From positions 62,001 to 126,000 of the forward strand of contig NZ_NIUY01000004.1 of the NCBI RefSeq assembly GCF_002205795.1: DNA of 64,000 bases, given 5' to 3'. This stretch comes from Chryseobacterium sp. VAUSW3. GTDB lineage: Bacteria > Bacteroidota > Bacteroidia > Flavobacteriales > Weeksellaceae. The first letter of the stretch is position 1, and each line of letters starts with the position of its first letter. The notes under the pieces are model-generated. The model saw only the letters and a program-made list of their open reading frames with translations, searched no databases and had not been told where the DNA came from. Shown here piece by piece: positions 1-8,400 of the stretch. The position numbers and the translations under genes are program-made.

Positions 1-1231
1 GTGCTTTCGGATAATATTCTCCCGTGATGGTCACAATTCCTGACCGGTTTGCCGGCAAGCCAACTTTGCCGCTTACTCTATTGGTTGGGAATGATGTGGT
101 GGGTAGATTACTCGCGGAAAATCCAGTGGTTGATAATGATGTAATCTTAAACTGCGAAGTATTGAGCAGTGTTCCTGCGGAATTCTGTATTTCATTGCTG
201 AAATTAATATTGCTGAGTGCAATGGGTGTATCATTTGTCACTTCAATATTTAGAGTAACCCGTGTTTTCTTGTCATTACATAAGATCGCCATATCAGAAC
301 GGCTGTCCACGCGGATATTTCCAGGAGTTGTAAGCAAAATATTGCGGATTTCGTGAAAGTTGTAACCACCGCCGGTGGAACCTGCGAAACCCACCTTTAA
401 AGTCGGCGGAATAGGATATGTTGCGCTGTTGATTGTATGCGTAATAATTTCGGTGAAAGTTGTTTCCCCTTGTTTTCTCCACTTCACGTTTACCTGATAA
501 TCGGCGCCAACTCTTTTAACTTCCAGCTGGAATCTGCGGTAGAATTGATTGTCGGTAGGGCGGGTGGGTGTAATAGTGTTATAATCGATTTCGTTTCGGT
601 TTCTGATTTGAGCCAGTGTTCCTGTTCGGTCTCCGAGCGCTGTATGAGCAAAATAAGGGTTAGACAGGTTATAAGTCGCAGAGGTAGGACCTCTTAAAAC
701 GACTGAGTTGGGAACTTCAACATTCGTTCCGCCATTTCTGTTTTCATTTGCGCGTGCAAAGTTTCCATATTCATCAAAACCAACGCCGATATAACCGCCA
801 CTCAAGCCTGTTGTTCCTGCAGGATTGTTGTAGGTAGCATAACCCAGTGAACCGCCGAATCCGCCTAGTTTAAACTCAGCTTCGGTTACATTTCCATTGA
901 AAAGGAATACGGAAAATCCGTCAGCTCCGTTGTATCCGTCGTTGCTGGACCGCCATGCTTTGTACTCAAAATCCGCAAGGACCCCCAAATCAGTAGGAAA
1001 AGATTGCAGGATATACATATAACCTTTTTGATATGTAGCAGCATTTGTAAGCCGTAACCAGCCTTCACCGTTTGGATCTACGCCGGAAGCTGCCGTAAGC
1101 GTGGCATTGTCGCCCAATTTCAGCCCGCTGGAATCATTGGTTCTGAAGTTGTTGGTAATAGTAAACTGTGCGTTGTTCAGACTACAGCCAAGCAGAATGC
1201 CTGTCAGTAACAGTAATTTATTTTTTTTCAT
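1..1231 (-). CDS. Secreted L-type lectin-like domain protein (partial, C-terminus beyond window)
   Basis: The frame is open from an ATG at 1231 to the window edge (410 codons), so the 3' end is missing. The product starts with a signal peptide (residues 1-22) whose cleavage after NNA before Q is typical of flavobacterial exported proteins; C16 in LLGC could alternatively be a lipobox. Residues about 25-215 look like a legume/L-type lectin beta-sandwich: GADGFSVFLF at 103-111 and GGYIGVGFDEYG near 145-156 are the characteristic strands. The part after about 300 (TRVTLNIEVTND) resembles a beta-sandwich adhesion repeat. It follows the 208-residue secreted protein by 8 bp, so the two are probably co-transcribed. 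A surface or secreted carbohydrate-binding adhesin is likely; the ligand cannot be told. Confidence 0.75.
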   Translation of the reverse strand, partial: MKKNKLLLLTGILLGCSLNNAQFTITNNFRTNDSSGLKLGDNATLTAASGVDPNGEGWLRLTNAATYQKGYMYILQSFPTDLGVLADFEYKAWRSSNDGYNGADGFSVFLFNGNVTEAEFKLGGFGGSLGYATYNNPAGTTGLSGGYIGVGFDEYGNFARANENRNGGTNVEVPNSVVLRGPTSATYNLSNPYFAHTALGDRTGTLAQIRNRNEIDYNTITPTRPTDNQFYRRFQLEVKRVGADYQVNVKWRKQGETTFTEIITHTINSATYPIPPTLKVGFAGSTGGGYNFHEIRNILLTTPGNIRVDSRSDMAILCNDKKTRVTLNIEVTNDTPIALSNINFSNEIQNSAGTLLNTSQFKITSLSTTGFSASNLPTTSFPTNRVSGKVGLPANRSGIVTITGEYYPKA

Positions 1232-1239
1232 CACTTGTC

Positions 1240-1866
1240 TTATCTTACAACAAATACGATATTCATGAAACTCGCGTCGCTGGCATTGCCATATACCTCA
1301 TAACTCATCAGTCCATTGGCATCGATGGTTACATTTCTTAGCAACGCAGTGTCATAATATGTAATATAATACTCCAGTTTATCTTTTGCAAGAGTGGGAA
1401 TTGATCCTGCAGAACCTGTGCTTTTTACCGGTGGATTGGTAAACTGACTGGTATAAACTGCATGGAGATCCATTGTTTTTACACCCAAGGTAGTGGTGTT
1501 GACAAGGACTGAAGGCATGTAGAAAAATTTTGGAGTCACAGCTTCCTTAATCACAGCCTCCCATTTCCCAGTACCATTATCATAATAGTAAAATCCCGGA
1601 GCTTTGATGTTTGAAGTCTTGGTACTCGCTGATCCCGGAACTGCCGTAGCATAAATCAGTGTTGAGTGTTGGCTGCTGCCATATAAGGCATCTTTTGCTT
1701 TCAGTTCATCACCAGACATTCTAGTGATAAGTACACCTTCGGGAACAGTGTTTACAGTGGATTTTCTAACGTCAAATGTTGTAGAGGGTGCACTAGTATT
1801 GATACCAACCTGAGCGGTTGCCATAACGGATGCAGTACATCCAAGCAGGAAGTAAATTTTCTTCAT
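1240..1866 (-). CDS. Secreted hypothetical protein, first gene of the lectin operon
   Basis: A 208-residue protein with a clear signal peptide ending ATA before QVGINT. The mature start VGINTSAPSTTFDV followed by EGVLITRMS is a motif I associate with Chryseobacterium secreted and tail-fibre-like proteins, in which the IP/VGINT segment precedes a beta-rich stem. The middle has an aromatic GFYYYDNGTGKWE stretch, and the end is rich in Val, Ile and aromatic residues. No enzymatic motif is visible. A TATATTTG -7 box lies 29 bp upstream of the ATG, and the lectin-like gene follows after 8 bp, so a joint role at the cell surface is plausible but not demonstrated. Confidence 0.75.
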   Translation of the reverse strand: MKKIYFLLGCTASVMATAQVGINTSAPSTTFDVRKSTVNTVPEGVLITRMSGDELKAKDALYGSSQHSTLIYATAVPGSASTKTSNIKAPGFYYYDNGTGKWEAVIKEAVTPKFFYMPSVLVNTTTLGVKTMDLHAVYTSQFTNPPVKSTGSAGSIPTLAKDKLEYYITYYDTALLRNVTIDANGLMSYEVYGNASDASFMNIVFVVR

Positions 1867-1894
1867 TTATCTGTTTTTTGTTTTTAAAGGAGTG

Positions 1895-1902
1895 CAAATA
1901 TA
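1895..1902 (-). promoter_or_regulatory. -7 promoter box for the secreted protein/lectin operon
   Basis: TATATTTG on the minus strand matches the Bacteroidota TAnnTTTG consensus. A TTTG that could serve as the -33 element lies 16 bp upstream (plus-strand CAAA at 1919-1922). The ATG at 1866 is 28 bp downstream. Confidence 0.6.
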
Positions 1903-1972
1903 ATTAAAAACCCTGGTACAAAAGAGAATAAACGTTAAATTTCGTTAATTTACTATTTTACACACAATATTT

Positions 1973-2011
1973 AGAAATCATCAGTGATATGATGTTAAGC
2001 ATATGATTTCT
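1973..2011 (-). terminator. Weak inverted repeat downstream of the esterase gene
   Basis: AGAAATCAT (1973-1981) and ATGATTTCT (2003-2011) are exact inverted repeats separated by 21 bp, about 64 bp past the stop of the esterase. The stem is AT-rich with no strong U-tract, so it may be a weak terminator or chance. Confidence 0.25.
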
Positions 2012-2074
2012 ATCTTTTAGAATTGGAAACGCTCAACTTCATAAGTAGTGAGTGTTTTGGAATTTATGGCGTAT

Positions 2075-3202
2075 TTATTTTAGTGAAAATAGCCAAATGT
2101 AAGCTTCCGGAAACTCTTTTGCCCAGTAATTTTCAGAATGGGTTCCGTAATCATCAAATTTCGTTTTGATGTTTTTCCTGCGAATTCCTTTGCTCATCAG
2201 TAACGGAACTGCTTTTTCAATGTCGGTGACCATTTCATCTGACTCTTTTCTGCCCGCCAGAAGATAGATTTTGGTCTTTTTTAAAGATTTTGAATACTCA
2301 TTTAGATAAAGAGTCAAATCTTCCTTCGCAAACCAGAAGCTCGGACTGAACACGCCCAGTTTCCCAAATTTCTCAGGATATTTCAGGCCTGTGTAGAAGG
2401 AAATCAACCCGCCCATCGAAGAGCCGATTAATCCGGTGTTCTTTGCTGAAGAAGCCGTTCTGTAGTTTTTATCGATATAAGGTTTCAGGGTTTGTGCCAG
2501 AAAATCAGCGTACAGATCGCCTTTTCCGCCGCCGTATTTTGCATTTTTCCAGGGCGAATATTCATTCAGTCTTTCGCTACCGCCATTGTCGATGCCTACA
2601 ATAATGGCCTGTTTTTTACCTTCGAGGAAGAACTCATCCATGGTTTCATCTACCTGCCATTCACCTGAAAAGGAAGTCAGTTGATCGAACAGGTTTTGCC
2701 CGTCTTGCATATAAATCACAGGGTATTTCTTCTTCGAGGCATCGTAATCTTCAGGAAGATAGATCCAGATTTTCCTTGTTGTACCGAGTTGCGGAACGGG
2801 GAAGTTTTCACTAAGGATTTTTACGTTTTTTGATGCGGTATGCTTTTTCTGCTCAGGTTCAGCCCAGGAAAGTATGGTGTTTTCAAGTGTTTGCGGTGTT
2901 CCCGTAAATGTGAAAGTTCTGTTTTCAATTCCTTTTCCTTCTTTATTTCCTTCCGCGGTTTCCCAGCTTCCTGAAGTGAATTTATATTCTGCTTTTCCGG
3001 CCTGTTCAGGTATTTCAATTTCATAGGTTCCGTTTTTGCTTTTCTTCAGTTCGAATGCCGGGTCCTGAGGATTCCATCCGTTAAGTGAAGAAGCCATGAA
3101 AATTCTGGCATCTTCCGGCGTGTTTTCCGGTGTGGTAACGACAAGTTTTACCTGCGCATTCAGAATTCCAAAATTCAGAAGGATGAAAACAAAATATTTC
3201 AT
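2075..3202 (-). CDS. Secreted alpha/beta-hydrolase esterase with N-terminal carbohydrate-binding-like domain
   Basis: The 375-residue product has a signal peptide ending NAQ (residue 17). Residues about 18-110 resemble a CBM48/E-set domain (SSLNGWNP at 39-46, then YKFTSGSWE). From about 130 it is an esterase of the enterochelin-esterase/esterase-D group (PF00756): YMQDGQNLFD at 164-173, nucleophile Ser262 in GSSMGG, and a C-terminal catalytic His in the GTHSENYW segment. Related proteins act as xylan/feruloyl esterases or siderophore esterases in the periplasm; the E-set domain favours a polysaccharide-linked ester. Its ATG lies 3 bp after the stop of the upstream carboxylesterase, so the two form an operon. 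Confidence 0.85.
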   Translation of the reverse strand: MKYFVFILLNFGILNAQVKLVVTTPENTPEDARIFMASSLNGWNPQDPAFELKKSKNGTYEIEIPEQAGKAEYKFTSGSWETAEGNKEGKGIENRTFTFTGTPQTLENTILSWAEPEQKKHTASKNVKILSENFPVPQLGTTRKIWIYLPEDYDASKKKYPVIYMQDGQNLFDQLTSFSGEWQVDETMDEFFLEGKKQAIIVGIDNGGSERLNEYSPWKNAKYGGGKGDLYADFLAQTLKPYIDKNYRTASSAKNTGLIGSSMGGLISFYTGLKYPEKFGKLGVFSPSFWFAKEDLTLYLNEYSKSLKKTKIYLLAGRKESDEMVTDIEKAVPLLMSKGIRRKNIKTKFDDYGTHSENYWAKEFPEAYIWLFSLK

Positions 3203-3205
3203 GGT

Positions 3206-3844
3206 TTATTTTCTGAAGAATTCCATCAAATCCATATAATTTTTCTGGTTCACACCGTGCCCGTTCATATATTCACGGAAGGTAAAATAACAGCTTAAAT
3301 CATAGAGGAGATCCGCCGCTTTACGGCCCCACTCCAATGGAATCACTGCATCATCAGTTCCGTGGGAAATGAAAAACCGAAGGTGCTGTAGTTGCTTTTT
3401 ATCTTTCACCATGTGCTCCATCAGTTTTTCTTCCGGATAGGCGCTCATGCATGCCACCTTCGAAAACAGCAGTGGGTTTTGCAGCGCTAAGGCGTACGCA
3501 AGAATGCCACCCTGGGAGAAGCCACAGAGGTGGGTTTCATTTTCGGTAAGTCCGTAATGATTGGTAATCTTCATGATGTTCTGCAGCAGTCCGTCGAGCG
3601 ATGCTTTGGCTTGCGGAACATCAATTCGGTTTTCGGTATTCATAAGGTCGATGTCGTACCACGAGTAACCTTCGTACTGTGAATCAAGCGGTGCACGGAA
3701 ACTCACCACGAGCCAATCTTCCGGCAGGGTAGGGACGAAAGAAAATAAATCCTGTTCATTGCTTCCGTATCCGTGAAGTAAAATTAAAAGTGGCGTTTCG
3801 GGTGTAATATTTTGTGGTTCGCGAACCAGATAAGATAAATCCAT
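3206..3844 (-). CDS. Carboxylesterase/phospholipase-family hydrolase
   Basis: A 212-residue cytoplasmic alpha/beta hydrolase of the PF02230 type. It has the oxyanion motif HGYGSN (24-29), nucleophile Ser110 in GFSQGG, an Asp in SHGTDDAVIP and a His in MNGHGV, completing the triad. The frame continues 45 codons upstream to another ATG, but that extension is charged and low-complexity, and a perfect TATCTTTG -7 box ends 4 bp before the ATG at 3844. I therefore place the start here, which also gives the usual family length. Substrate unknown; relatives hydrolyse short-chain esters or lysophospholipids. It leads the operon with the secreted esterase. Confidence 0.85.
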   Translation of the reverse strand: MDLSYLVREPQNITPETPLLILLHGYGSNEQDLFSFVPTLPEDWLVVSFRAPLDSQYEGYSWYDIDLMNTENRIDVPQAKASLDGLLQNIMKITNHYGLTENETHLCGFSQGGILAYALALQNPLLFSKVACMSAYPEEKLMEHMVKDKKQLQHLRFFISHGTDDAVIPLEWGRKAADLLYDLSCYFTFREYMNGHGVNQKNYMDLMEFFRK

Positions 3845-3848
3845 AGAA

Positions 3849-3856
3849 CAAAGATA
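3849..3856 (-). promoter_or_regulatory. -7 promoter box that fixes the start of the carboxylesterase
   Basis: TATCTTTG on the minus strand, with TTG triplets 17 and 20 bp upstream as possible -33 elements. Only 4 bp separate it from the ATG at 3844, so the transcript is probably leaderless. Confidence 0.65.
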
Positions 3857-4393
3857 TTCTATTTTTTCAGGAGCAACAAGGGTTGGTTTTTCTTTTGGCT
3901 TCACGTCAGGCTTTCTGCGCTCTCCAAATTCTGCGGCGGCGGAGCGGACTATTAATCTGGCTCTGACATGTGCTCCCATCGCTGCTGTAAGAACGATTTT
4001 TCATCCTCCGAATAAGATAATATTCTGTAATATCATAGAAAATGTTTCATATTAAGTTAAACTTTAATTAAAAGATGCTTTAACATTTGATTAATAATTA
4101 TTTATAATCAAATTCTAAAATTTACTTTAATTAATTTTAAATATATATTCACCTGTTTTACATTTGTATCGGGCAAAATTTTAAGTAGAACCCATGTAAA
4201 AATCTGTCTTAAAGATGGTCTGAAAATATTTGCGAATCTCAGCTTCTCTTGTGTATAAATGAAGTGTGATTTTAAGATTATCTTCTACTTTCAGTCCATA
4301 ATATTTTACATCAAAACTAAATTATAAAACATAGGAAAATAAAAGAGGCAGAATTTTAAGACCTTTGTTTTCATCAGTCATTTTCAGATTAAC
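3857..4393. other. Long gene-poor region; GC-rich patch followed by AT-rich DNA
   Basis: No supported gene. Positions about 3895-4010 are clearly more GC-rich than the flanks and carry a 32-codon open frame on the minus strand (3906-4004) with CGGAGG directly against its ATG. The spacing is wrong for a normal ribosome site and the product is unrecognised. From 4015 to 4390 the DNA is very AT-rich with no clear TAnnTTTG-plus-gene arrangement. Confidence 0.4.
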
Positions 4394-4395
4394 AC

Positions 4396-4422
4396 AAAAA
4401 AAACCGGATATAAAATCCGGTT
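4396..4422 (-). terminator. Rho-independent terminator of the desaturase gene
   Basis: AACCGGAT (4402-4409) and ATCCGGTT (4415-4422) form an 8-bp stem with a 5-nt loop. Read on the minus strand it is followed by a run of T (plus-strand A-tract 4396-4403), about 20 bp past the stop of the desaturase. Confidence 0.8.
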
Positions 4423-4443
4423 CAATATTTGTAAAGCTGGGCT

Positions 4444-5196
4444 TTAGATTTCTCTTTTTACCACAGCAACAGGTTTTAATCTGATCAGTTTCATTTTATC
4501 CAGTAAAACCATAATCAGATAAGTCACATCGATTTCGTGCCATCTTACCCCACCGAAATTTGCTCTTCCGCCGTGCTTGTGGTGGTTGTTGTGATAGCCT
4601 TCGCCCATCATCAGCCAGTCGAAATGGAACAGGTTTTTAGAGGTATCTGAAACTTTAAAATTCACGTAGCCGTAAATATGTCCGAACCAGTTGATGATCA
4701 CGCCGTGAATTGGTGCCATCATGTACGCAACCGGCAGCAGAATCCACTGCCACCACGCCGTTGCAAAGAAATAGAAAAATGCGGTATAGGCAACTGCCCA
4801 GGCAAGCCTGGAACCCCAAGAGCTTGCAAACCTATCAAAACCTTCCCACTGAGGAACGTTCTTCGTAAATTTTTCCTCTATTTTTACCTTCTGCTGGTTG
4901 ATCTGCTGGTAAATCGATTTCGTGCGCCACATCATCGTGAAAAGGTTGTGGTCGTATTTTGGGGAGTGCGGATCTTTTTCGGTGTCGGCATACGCGTGGT
5001 GCATGCGGTGCATTACGCCATATCCGTACGCGGAGAGATAATTCGATCCCTGGGTGAGCCAGGTAAGAACATAACAAAGTTTTTCGCCGAAGCGCGACAT
5101 TTTAAAAGACTGGTGCGCAGCATACCGGTGCAGGAAAAAAGTCTGAAAAAAAAGTCCTGAGTACCAAAGGACTGCAATAAAGATGATAATAACCAT
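4444..5196 (-). CDS. Acyl-CoA/acyl-lipid fatty acid desaturase
   Basis: A 250-residue integral membrane di-iron desaturase. The three histidine boxes are intact: HRYAAH (23-28), HRMHH (63-67) and HNNHH (202-206). Hydrophobic segments at about 1-20, 130-150 and 153-172 are the membrane passes. It introduces a cis double bond into fatty acyl chains for membrane fluidity. The frame stays open 15 codons upstream to a TTG, but the ATG at 5196 is preferred: the upstream stretch contains a TACTTTTA -7-like box and a TTG -33-like triplet, so it is more likely promoter than coding. A dedicated terminator follows, suggesting a single-gene unit. Confidence 0.9.
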   Translation of the reverse strand: MVIIIFIAVLWYSGLFFQTFFLHRYAAHQSFKMSRFGEKLCYVLTWLTQGSNYLSAYGYGVMHRMHHAYADTEKDPHSPKYDHNLFTMMWRTKSIYQQINQQKVKIEEKFTKNVPQWEGFDRFASSWGSRLAWAVAYTAFFYFFATAWWQWILLPVAYMMAPIHGVIINWFGHIYGYVNFKVSDTSKNLFHFDWLMMGEGYHNNHHKHGGRANFGGVRWHEIDVTYLIMVLLDKMKLIRLKPVAVVKREI

Positions 5197-5290
5197 TAAA
5201 AAAAAATTTAGGCGTAAAAGTACGAATTTAAAAAAGAACAAATCACTGCAAAACAGCGCACCCTTAGATAAATGCTATATCAATAATAAA

Positions 5291-5315
5291 AAATCCGGAA
5301 GATTCTTCCGGATTT
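5291..5315 (-). terminator. Rho-independent terminator of tyrS
   Basis: AAATCCGGAA (5291-5300) pairs perfectly with TTCCGGATTT (5306-5315) around a 5-nt loop, directly after the tyrS stop; the minus-strand side continues into T-rich DNA. Confidence 0.8.
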
Positions 5316-5320
5316 GTGCT

Positions 5321-6616
5321 TTATACCGCTTTCACGATAAAGTAATTTTTCTTGCCTTTCTGCAAAAGCAGAAACTTTCCGTCGATTAAATCTTTTTCCG
5401 CAACTTCGAAAGTGTCGTTTACTTTGTCTTTGTTGATGGAAATTGCGTTGCCGGACAATTCTCTTCTGGCTTCTCCTTTTGACTTCAGAAAGCCTGATTT
5501 TTCAGAAATTAAATCGATCACATTGCTGCCAACCACTTCACTTTTGGCGATTTCCTTTTGCGGAACGCCTTCAAAAACCTCCAAGAAAGTCGCTTCATCC
5601 AGATTCACCAAATCTTCAGCCGTGGATCTTCCGAAAAGAATTTCCGAAGCCTTCACTGCTTTTTCATATTCTTCGCGGTTGTGAACCCAAATTGTCACTT
5701 CTTCAGCCAGTTTTTTCTGAAGTTTTCTTTCGTGCGGTGCGGCCTGATGTTCTGCGATAAGATTTTCAATTTCTTCCTTGCTTAAAAAAGTATAGAACTT
5801 AACGAATCTTTCAGCATCGGCGTCGGTGGAATTCACCCAGAACTGGTAAAACTTGTAAGGCGACGTTCTTTTTGGATCGAGCCAGTAATTTTCACCACTT
5901 TCAGATTTTCCAAACTTGGATCCGTCCGCTTTTGTGATCAAAGGAACAGTCAGCGCAAATGCTTCACCTTTTGCTTTTCTGCGGATCAGTTCAGTTCCGG
6001 TGGTGATATTTCCCCACTGATCTGAACCGCCCATCTGAAGTTTTACATTTTTCTCTTTATACAGGTGCAGGAAGTCGTAACCCTGTAAAAGCTGATAGGT
6101 AAATTCAGTGAAACTCATTCCTTCTGCGCCGCCTTCACCGGTGATTCTTTTCTTCACCGATTCTTTGGCCATCATGTAGTTTACAGTGATGTTTTTGCCG
6201 ATATCGCGGATGAACTGAAGGAAAGAGAATTCCTTCATCCAGTCGTAATTGTTCACAAGTTCTGCGCTGTTGCTTTCAGTTCCATCAAAATTTAAGAATT
6301 TTGAAAGCTGCGTTTTCAGACACGAAACATAATGGTTCAGGGTTTCTTCATCCAGCGCATTACGTTCAGTAGATTTTCCGGAGGGATCGCCGATCATTCC
6401 CGTGGCGCCACCCACCAACGCGATAGGTTTGTGACCGTGCTGCTGAAAATGGGCCAGAACTTTAATCGGAATCAGACTTCCGATATGCAGAGAATCCGCC
6501 GTAGGATCGAAGCCTATATACGCCGTAGTCATTTCTTTATTCAGTTGTTCATCGGTTCCGGGCATCATGTCGGCATACAGGCCGCGCCATTTCAGTTCTT
6601 CAATAAAGGGATTCAT
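5321..6616 (-). CDS. tyrS: Tyrosyl-tRNA synthetase
   Basis: The 431-residue class I synthetase charges tRNA-Tyr. The HIGH-type motif is HIGS (44-47) and the KMSKS-type loop is KFGKS, as in bacterial Tyr[14 protein letters not shown] and the GGSDQWGNI segment form the tyrosine and ATP pockets. The C-terminal about 65 residues ([14 protein letters not shown]...) are the S4-like RNA-binding domain. Length is normal. A TATCTTTG box lies 21 bp upstream of the ATG and a terminator follows, so it is monocistronic. Confidence 0.97.
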   Translation of the reverse strand: MNPFIEELKWRGLYADMMPGTDEQLNKEMTTAYIGFDPTADSLHIGSLIPIKVLAHFQQHGHKPIALVGGATGMIGDPSGKSTERNALDEETLNHYVSCLKTQLSKFLNFDGTESNSAELVNNYDWMKEFSFLQFIRDIGKNITVNYMMAKESVKKRITGEGGAEGMSFTEFTYQLLQGYDFLHLYKEKNVKLQMGGSDQWGNITTGTELIRRKAKGEAFALTVPLITKADGSKFGKSESGENYWLDPKRTSPYKFYQFWVNSTDADAERFVKFYTFLSKEEIENLIAEHQAAPHERKLQKKLAEEVTIWVHNREEYEKAVKASEILFGRSTAEDLVNLDEATFLEVFEGVPQKEIAKSEVVGSNVIDLISEKSGFLKSKGEARRELSGNAISINKDKVNDTFEVAEKDLIDGKFLLLQKGKKNYFIVKAV

Positions 6617-6637
6617 CTTCTAAAAAATTTTAAGAGG

Positions 6638-6645
6638 CAAAGATA
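6638..6645 (-). promoter_or_regulatory. -7 promoter box of tyrS
   Basis: TATCTTTG on the minus strand, 21 bp upstream of the tyrS ATG at 6616; matches TAnnTTTG exactly. Confidence 0.6.
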
Positions 6646-6717
6646 GGATTTTTGAAGGAAATTTTAGGGCCGGATTTAGAGGGGGATTTTCAGCCCGATT
6701 GCAAATCTGTGGAAAAT

Positions 6718-8166
6718 TCAGCGCTCTTTTCGTTTCAGGACTTTTCCCCGCGGTTCGTCGCCTTCATACAGCGCAATTTCGGAGTGCAGAAACTCAGCCG
6801 CTGCAGCTGAATCTTTGACTTTTACCGCACTGCGTTCCAACATTTCAGCTTCAAAGGGATTTAATAGATATTCCCGAAGCCCATTTTCCCGCCAGTTGAT
6901 TCCCGTACTGCACTTTTTATAGATTTCACGCGCCAGCGACAGAGCATCCAGAAGTGCCTGGTTGGCACCCTGACCTTTAAACGGACTCATCGGATGCGCG
7001 GCATCACCAATTAAAGTAACAGATCCTGCACGCACCAATGATTCGGAACTGAGTAAATCCCGGTCGTAAACGGGATAGCCGGAAATGAATCTCTCTTCCG
7101 TAGCTGCTAAAATTTTCGGAACCGGACTGTGCCAGGGTGTTCTGCGCATGGCTTCTTCTTTAAGAGCTTTGGCGCCTTTTGTACTCAGGATTTTGGCTTC
7201 ATCTTCAGGAATGGGAAAACTCAGCTGCCACATGACCGATTCGGCATCATAAGGCATGATGTAAATTCTTTCATTTCCGTTGGCGGTTTGAAACACCGTC
7301 GCCGAATCCAGCAAAGAATGGTGGGGAAGGCCAACCGCCCTCAGCGGACAGATGCCCAGAATAACAATGCAGTCCAGATAGCGCAGCGGAGAAATTTTAT
7401 CTCCAATCAAAAGACTCCGGACGGTGCTCCGGATTCCGTCGGCCCCTACAATGAGATCAGCTTTTTCCACAACCGTTTCGCCGTTGACGAGAAAACTGAG
7501 GTTCATGCCGTTCTCTTTATTTTCCTCAAAACCGGTCAGCTGGTATCCCCATTTAATGGAATTTGTGTTGCCAAGCTGTTCCATCAATGATGAACGCAGC
7601 GCCTGTCTGGCAATATGTACATTGGTTTTCCTGGCAGAAGGTTTGTTGCTGCCTTCCAGCCATTTTCGCATTCCCCATTCGCCGACTGTTTTTCCCTCCG
7701 GTGTGTGGACCAAATGTCGTGTAGATATCACACCTTTTTCCAGTTTCTGTATTCCGAACCCTTGAATTGCCTTGCTGGCCTGTTGAAGCGTAAGACCGTA
7801 TCCCTGAGACCGCGCACCGAAACTCTGGTCACGTTCATAAAGCGTAAAAGGGATACCGCGGTGCAGACACGCAACCGCAAGCGCAGTTCCGCCAATTCCG
7901 CCGCCAATGACCGCAACATGAGGAAATTTTTCATAATCGGGAACAGGAAAATCTTCCGCAGGAATCAGTCCCGTTCCGGAACAGGTAGCACAGGGATAAA
8001 GATGGGCGTGCGGACGCACAGGCTCGGGAATTGCTCCATCGGATTTTTCATATTCTTCCAGGGCTTTTTCGTACCGGATTCTTACACTTTTTCGGATGCG
8101 CTGCTTTTTTTTGCCTTGCCCGGCGCATTCTGTACAAACCGTCCAGCATTGTGTTGGATGTTCCAT
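6718..8166 (-). CDS. FAD-dependent monooxygenase with N-terminal DnaJ-type cysteine motifs
   Basis: The 482-residue protein has two parts. Residues 1-70 carry CTECAGQG (C11, C14) and CATCSGTG (C59, C62), the CxxCxGxG zinc-binding repeat of DnaJ and related proteins, separated by a basic, charged helix. From residue 83 it is a class A flavin monooxygenase (PF01494): GGGIGG (88-93) for the FAD dinucleotide fold, VGADGIRSTVR in the middle, and GDAAHPMSPFKGQGAN near the C-terminus. Such enzymes hydroxylate small, often aromatic, substrates using NAD(P)H. The zinc-motif extension is not part of the usual family layout. It stands alone between tyrS and the KTSC gene, with its own promoter; no pathway partner is visible, so the substrate is unknown. 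Confidence 0.85.
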   Translation of the reverse strand: MEHPTQCWTVCTECAGQGKKKQRIRKSVRIRYEKALEEYEKSDGAIPEPVRPHAHLYPCATCSGTGLIPAEDFPVPDYEKFPHVAVIGGGIGGTALAVACLHRGIPFTLYERDQSFGARSQGYGLTLQQASKAIQGFGIQKLEKGVISTRHLVHTPEGKTVGEWGMRKWLEGSNKPSARKTNVHIARQALRSSLMEQLGNTNSIKWGYQLTGFEENKENGMNLSFLVNGETVVEKADLIVGADGIRSTVRSLLIGDKISPLRYLDCIVILGICPLRAVGLPHHSLLDSATVFQTANGNERIYIMPYDAESVMWQLSFPIPEDEAKILSTKGAKALKEEAMRRTPWHSPVPKILAATEERFISGYPVYDRDLLSSESLVRAGSVTLIGDAAHPMSPFKGQGANQALLDALSLAREIYKKCSTGINWRENGLREYLLNPFEAEMLERSAVKVKDSAAAAEFLHSEIALYEGDEPRGKVLKRKER

Positions 8167-8218
8167 TATGACCGGTGTTTTTTAAAGCATGGGTTCGACA
8201 TCTGTTCAGAAATTTCAG

Positions 8219-8226
8219 CAAAGATA
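8219..8226 (-). promoter_or_regulatory. -7 promoter box of the FAD monooxygenase
   Basis: TATCTTTG on the minus strand, 52 bp upstream of the ATG at 8166. Confidence 0.5.
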
Positions 8227-8303
8227 ATATTTTGCTTGCGGAAGATTTTTAATCTTATTCCACACTATCAGTTTCCTAAGTTTTTCATTAAATTTTAAAA
8301 GCC

Positions 8304-8311
8304 TAATTTTG
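8304..8311 (+). promoter_or_regulatory. -7 promoter box of the J-domain/KTSC gene
   Basis: TAATTTTG matches TAnnTTTG. The ATG at 8401 is 89 bp downstream, giving a longer leader than most genes here. Confidence 0.5.
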
Positions 8312-8400
8312 CACCCCGAAATTCAGATAAGAACCTGTCGTTAAATGTAAAGCATTCCGGTAGCCATTCTTGTTAATTATAAATCGATAAAAATTCAGAT

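Noticed and set aside
3845-3979. 45-codon N-terminal extension of the carboxylesterase
   Set aside because: Low-complexity, charged sequence that contains a perfect promoter box 4 bp before the better start.
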